9,344 nucleotides of DNA. Source: JAGOUU01 sp964387745. Lineage in GTDB: Bacteria > Pseudomonadota > Gammaproteobacteria > JAGOUU01. Position numbers and translations under genes: made by a program. The stretch covers positions 1 to 9,344 of the forward strand of contig CAYLXL010000058.1 of NCBI GenBank assembly GCA_964387745.1. Reading direction: 5' to 3'. Shown here one piece after another: positions 6,742 through 9,344 of the stretch. The notes beneath the pieces were generated by a model that ran no database searches, had not been told where the DNA came from, and was given only the letters and a program-made list of their open reading frames with translations. The stretch's first letter is position 1. Each line of letters begins with the position of its first letter.

Positions 6742-7011
6742 ATGAGTATATCTACTGCTGACAAGCAAAAAGTAATCAAAAAATACGCCCAAACTGCAAA
6801 AGATACGGGTTCTTCAGAAGTGCAAATAGCACTGTGGACTCATAGAATCAAAGCGTTAACTGAGCATCTTAAAGCAAATGTAAAAGACAACCATTCTCGT
6901 CGCGGTTTATTAACTATGGTAAACAAGCGCCGCAGTTTATTAGATTATCTAAAAAGAAAAGATCTAAAGCGCTATCAGCAACTAATTGAAAGCTTAGAGT
7001 TACGCCGTTAA
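6742..7011 (+). CDS. rpsO: 30S ribosomal protein S15
   Basis: S15 is a primary 16S rRNA-binding protein of the central domain (platform) of the 30S subunit and also forms a bridge to the 50S. The product has exactly the 89 residues of E. coli S15 and shares DTGSSEVQIA (21-30), KDNHSRRGLL (48-57), LLDYLKRKDLKRY (66-78) and the LRR end. ATG 6742 follows a strong AGGAG. It is preceded by its own promoter and a structured leader, and is followed by pnp after 56 bases with no terminator, so the two are probably co-transcribed. Codon use is the AT-rich style of the core genes, unlike the TPR gene just upstream. Confidence 0.98.
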   Translation: MSISTADKQKVIKKYAQTAKDTGSSEVQIALWTHRIKALTEHLKANVKDNHSRRGLLTMVNKRRSLLDYLKRKDLKRYQQLIESLELRR

Positions 7012-7050
7012 GATGTCGTAATAAAGCGATTTTCTCTCCCATTAAATATA

Positions 7051-7056
7051 AAGAGG
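7051..7056 (+). promoter_or_regulatory. Shine-Dalgarno for the pnp GTG start
   Basis: AAGAGG lies 11 bases before GTG 7068, a rather long spacing. The only nearer ATG, at 7058, is one base from the site and opens a five-codon frame ending TAA at 7073-7075, out of frame with pnp. Homology of the N-terminus to other PNPases supports GTG. Confidence 0.6.
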
Positions 7057-7067
7057 CATGGTATATA

Positions 7068-9176
7068 GTGTTTAATATTATTAAAAAAACTTTTCAATAT
7101 GGCAATCAACAGGTAACTTTAGAAACTGGCTTAATGGCGCGTCAAGCTGATGGTGCTGTAGTCGTTACTATGGGTGATACAGTTGTTTTGACCACTGTAG
7201 TTTATGCCAAGCCAAAGGGAGAGGAAATCGAATATAAAGATATGTTGCCATTAACAGTCAACTATCAGGAAAAAACTTTTGCTGCTGGTAAAATACCAGG
7301 TGGTTTCTTTAAGCGTGAAGGTAAACCTTCAGAAAAAGAAACTTTAACGAGCAGATTAATTGATAGACCAATTAGACCATTATTCCCAGAAGGTTTCTGT
7401 CAAGATGTACAGATTATTGCGACTGTTATTTCATTAGATCCTAATGTTGATGGTGAAATCCCTGCATTGTTAGGAGCTTCTGCAGCGTTAGCTATTTCTG
7501 GTTTACCAGTTGCAGTATTAGCCGCCGCTAAAGTAGGTTACAGAAATGGTGAGTTTTTATTAAATCCAAGTAATAAAGAGTTAGAAACTTCGCAATTAGA
7601 TTTAATCGTAGCTGGAACTGAAAAAGCTGCACTTATGGTTGAGTCAGAAGCTGATCAATTACCTGAGCAAGTAATGTTAGACGCTGTATTCTTTGGCCAT
7701 GAGCAAATGCAAACTGCTATTAAGGCAATTTCTGAATTTGCTAGTGAAGCAGGTAAACCAAAATTTAACTGGGTACCAGCAAAGAGAAATACTGAGCTTA
7801 AAGCAGCAATTGAAGCAGCATTTAGCGATAAAATTAAATCAGCTTATCAAGTTAAAGCTAAAGCTGAACGCCAAGGGCTTTTATCTAAAATACGCCAAGA
7901 AGCCGTATCACAATTTGTTAGTAGTGAGAATGCAGAGGTCAATGAAGCTGTTGTTAAATCTGAAATAGAAAACCTAGAAAGCTTTATAGTTCGTGATCAA
8001 ATTCTGACTAACAAATTAAGAATAGATGGTCGTGATTTGACCACAGTGCGTCAAATAGTACCAAAGGTAAGTATTCTTCCTAAGACTCACGGTTCAGCAT
8101 TATTTACTCGTGGTGAAACTCAAGCTCTTGCTGTTTGTACTTTAGGTACAGAACGCGATGCGCAAATCATCGACAGCATTGATGGTGAATATCGTGAAAC
8201 TTTTATGTTGCATTATAACTTCCCGCCGTTTAGCGTTGGTGAGGTTGGCTTTGTTGGTACACCGAAACGTCGTGAGATTGGTCATGGTAAATTAGCTAAA
8301 CGTGCTATTGTCCCTGTATTACCAGGCATTGAAAATTTCCCTTATGTAGTTCGTGTGGTCTCAGAAGTATTAGAATCAAATGGTTCGAGCTCGATGGCTA
8401 CTGTTTGTGGTACAAGCTTGGCCTTGATGGATGCAGGCGTACCTATCAAAGCACCGGTTGCTGGTATTGCGATGGGTTTAGTCAAAGAAGACGATAAATT
8501 TGCCGTATTAAGCGATATCTTAGGTGATGAAGATCATTTAGGTGATATGGACTTTAAAGTAGCTGGTACAGCCAATGTTGTTACTGCTTTGCAAATGGAT
8601 ATTAAGATTGAAGGTATCGATCGTAATATTATGGATGTTGCTTTAAAACAAGCAAAAGAAGGTAGATTGCATATCTTGGGTATCATGGAAACGGTTCTAC
8701 CTGCTCATAGAGGAGATGTTTCTCGTAATGCACCAAGAATTATTATGATGCAGGTTAAAAGCGATAAGATCAAAGATATCATCGGTAAAGGCGGCGCAAC
8801 TATTAGAGGCATCGTTGAAAGAACTGGTGTTAATATTGATATCGATGATGATGGTAATGTTAAAATCGCGTCTGTTGATGAACAAGCCGGTTTAGATGCT
8901 AAAAAAGAAATCGAAATGATTATTGCTGATGCTGAAATTGGCAAAATCTATGACGGTAAAGTTGTCAAGATTGTCGACTTTGGTGCTTTTGTAAACTTTT
9001 TACCAGGTAAAGATGGCTTAGTTCATATTTCACAGCTATCTGAAGGTCGTGTTGAGAAAGTTGAAGATTTTCTTAAAGAAGGCCAAGCGGTTCGTGTTAA
9101 AGTGTTGGATGTAGATCGTCAAGGTCGTATTAAGCTAAGTATTAAAGAAGCTGAAGCAGCTAATTTGGCGGGTTAG
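7068..9176 (+). CDS. pnp: Polyribonucleotide nucleotidyltransferase (PNPase)
   Basis: PNPase degrades RNA 3' to 5' with phosphate and is a core degradosome enzyme. The 702 residues (E. coli 711) hold RNase PH-like domain 1 (about 10-140) with FFKREGKPSEKETL (80-93) and RLIDRPIRPLFPEGF (96-110), an all-helical linker (about 240-310), and RNase PH-like domain 2 (about 320-545). Domain 2 has HGSALFTRGETQAL (341-354) and GDEDHLGDMDFKVAG (486-500), in which Asp487 and Asp493 correspond to the catalytic Asp486 and Asp492 of E. coli. A KH domain with IIGKGGATIR (571-580) and a C-terminal S1 domain (about 626-694) follow. The start is GTG; the N-terminus then aligns with relatives. The short tail after S1 lacks the Ala/Pro/Glu-rich extension of E. 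coli. The large RNase III-cleaved leader hairpin of E. coli pnp is not present in the 56-base gap. Confidence 0.98.
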   Translation: MFNIIKKTFQYGNQQVTLETGLMARQADGAVVVTMGDTVVLTTVVYAKPKGEEIEYKDMLPLTVNYQEKTFAAGKIPGGFFKREGKPSEKETLTSRLIDRPIRPLFPEGFCQDVQIIATVISLDPNVDGEIPALLGASAALAISGLPVAVLAAAKVGYRNGEFLLNPSNKELETSQLDLIVAGTEKAALMVESEADQLPEQVMLDAVFFGHEQMQTAIKAISEFASEAGKPKFNWVPAKRNTELKAAIEAAFSDKIKSAYQVKAKAERQGLLSKIRQEAVSQFVSSENAEVNEAVVKSEIENLESFIVRDQILTNKLRIDGRDLTTVRQIVPKVSILPKTHGSALFTRGETQALAVCTLGTERDAQIIDSIDGEYRETFMLHYNFPPFSVGEVGFVGTPKRREIGHGKLAKRAIVPVLPGIENFPYVVRVVSEVLESNGSSSMATVCGTSLALMDAGVPIKAPVAGIAMGLVKEDDKFAVLSDILGDEDHLGDMDFKVAGTANVVTALQMDIKIEGIDRNIMDVALKQAKEGRLHILGIMETVLPAHRGDVSRNAPRIIMMQVKSDKIKDIIGKGGATIRGIVERTGVNIDIDDDGNVKIASVDEQAGLDAKKEIEMIIADAEIGKIYDGKVVKIVDFGAFVNFLPGKDGLVHISQLSEGRVEKVEDFLKEGQAVRVKVLDVDRQGRIKLSIKEAEAANLAG

Positions 9177-9184
9177 TGTTTAAA

Positions 9185-9200
9185 TCTCATTAGGATGAGA
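9185..9200 (+). other. Small hairpin after pnp
   Basis: TCTCAT (9185-9190) and ATGAGA (9195-9200) form a perfect 6-bp stem with loop TAGG, eight bases after the pnp stop. There is no T tract behind it, so it is not a convincing intrinsic terminator. It may protect the 3' end of the message. Confidence 0.45.
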
Positions 9201-9231
9201 GCAATCTTTCACCGATAGTGATTTTGTGCCC

Positions 9232-9325
9232 CAAAAGGTGAAGAACATTAGTAAGTGTTCAGCTTACAGATAATGAACAGGGTGATCTTCCCCTTCAGGG
9301 GAAGTACCTTTTGCGCAGCAAAAGG
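9232..9325. repeat. Cluster of inverted repeats downstream of pnp (possible REP-like element)
   Basis: Within about 95 bases I see GTAAG/CTTAC (9251-9255/9263-9267), CTTCCCC/GGGGAAG (9287-9293/9298-9304, loop TTCA) and CCTTTTGC/GCAAAAGG (9307-9314/9318-9325, loop GCA). An outer pair, CAAAAGGT (9232-9239) with ACCTTTTG (9306-9313), could enclose the first two. No stem is followed by a T run on either strand, so ordinary terminators are unlikely. The G/C-rich palindromes in an AT-rich intergenic stretch look like a dispersed palindromic repeat, but copy number cannot be judged here. No ORF is seen from 9177 to the window end. Confidence 0.5.
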
Positions 9326-9344
9326 GGATGGGGTTGCCTAAACA

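Noticed and set aside
7693..7968. A 91-codon plus-strand frame inside pnp.
   Set aside because: It lies wholly within the helical linker region of PNPase in another frame, with a Leu/Lys/Gln-rich product typical of a frame shadow.
9208..9226. TCAC/GTGA hairpin followed by TTTT as the pnp terminator.
   Set aside because: The stem has only four pairs and the T run only four bases; too weak to call.

Overview
The window is a compact, single-strand stretch of core gene-expression genes from an AT-rich gammaproteobacterium. It starts inside an initiator tRNA-fMet gene and continues rimP, nusA, infB, rbfA, truB, one unrecognised repeat-protein gene, rpsO and pnp. Apart from the extra gene, this is the metY-rimP-nusA-infB-rbfA-truB-rpsO-pnp order known from Escherichia coli. 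The sequence of PNPase and S15, together with low G+C and A/T-ending codons, makes me lean to a Legionellales/Coxiellaceae-like or similar host-associated lineage. That placement rests on remembered resemblance, not on a search.

Layout. 1-66 is the 3' part of tRNA-fMet with an encoded CCA. 76-98 is an intrinsic terminator placed only 24 bases before rimP. 123-5892 holds rimP, nusA, infB, rbfA and truB with gaps of 36, 18, 5 and 8 bases, so this is one transcription unit for ribosome maturation (RimP, RbfA), transcription elongation and termination (NusA), translation initiation (IF2) and tRNA pseudouridine-55 synthesis (TruB). 5939-6610 is a four-repeat TPR-type protein of unknown function with a proline-rich, strongly basic tail. 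6611-6741 carries a good sigma70-type promoter and a leader for rpsO. 6742-7011 is rpsO (S15). 7068-9176 is pnp (PNPase, GTG start). 9177-9344 has no gene but is dense in inverted repeats.

How they work together: the products couple transcription, 30S assembly, initiation, tRNA modification and RNA decay. The first five genes can only be transcribed from at or before the tRNA unless an internal promoter was missed. rpsO-pnp has its own promoter.

The irregular spot is the truB-rpsO junction. TruB stops where its usual C-terminal PUA-like domain would begin, and the extra TPR gene, visibly richer in G+C than its neighbours, lies directly after it. This is the only candidate for something undescribed here. 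No defence system, CRISPR array, transposase or phage gene is present.
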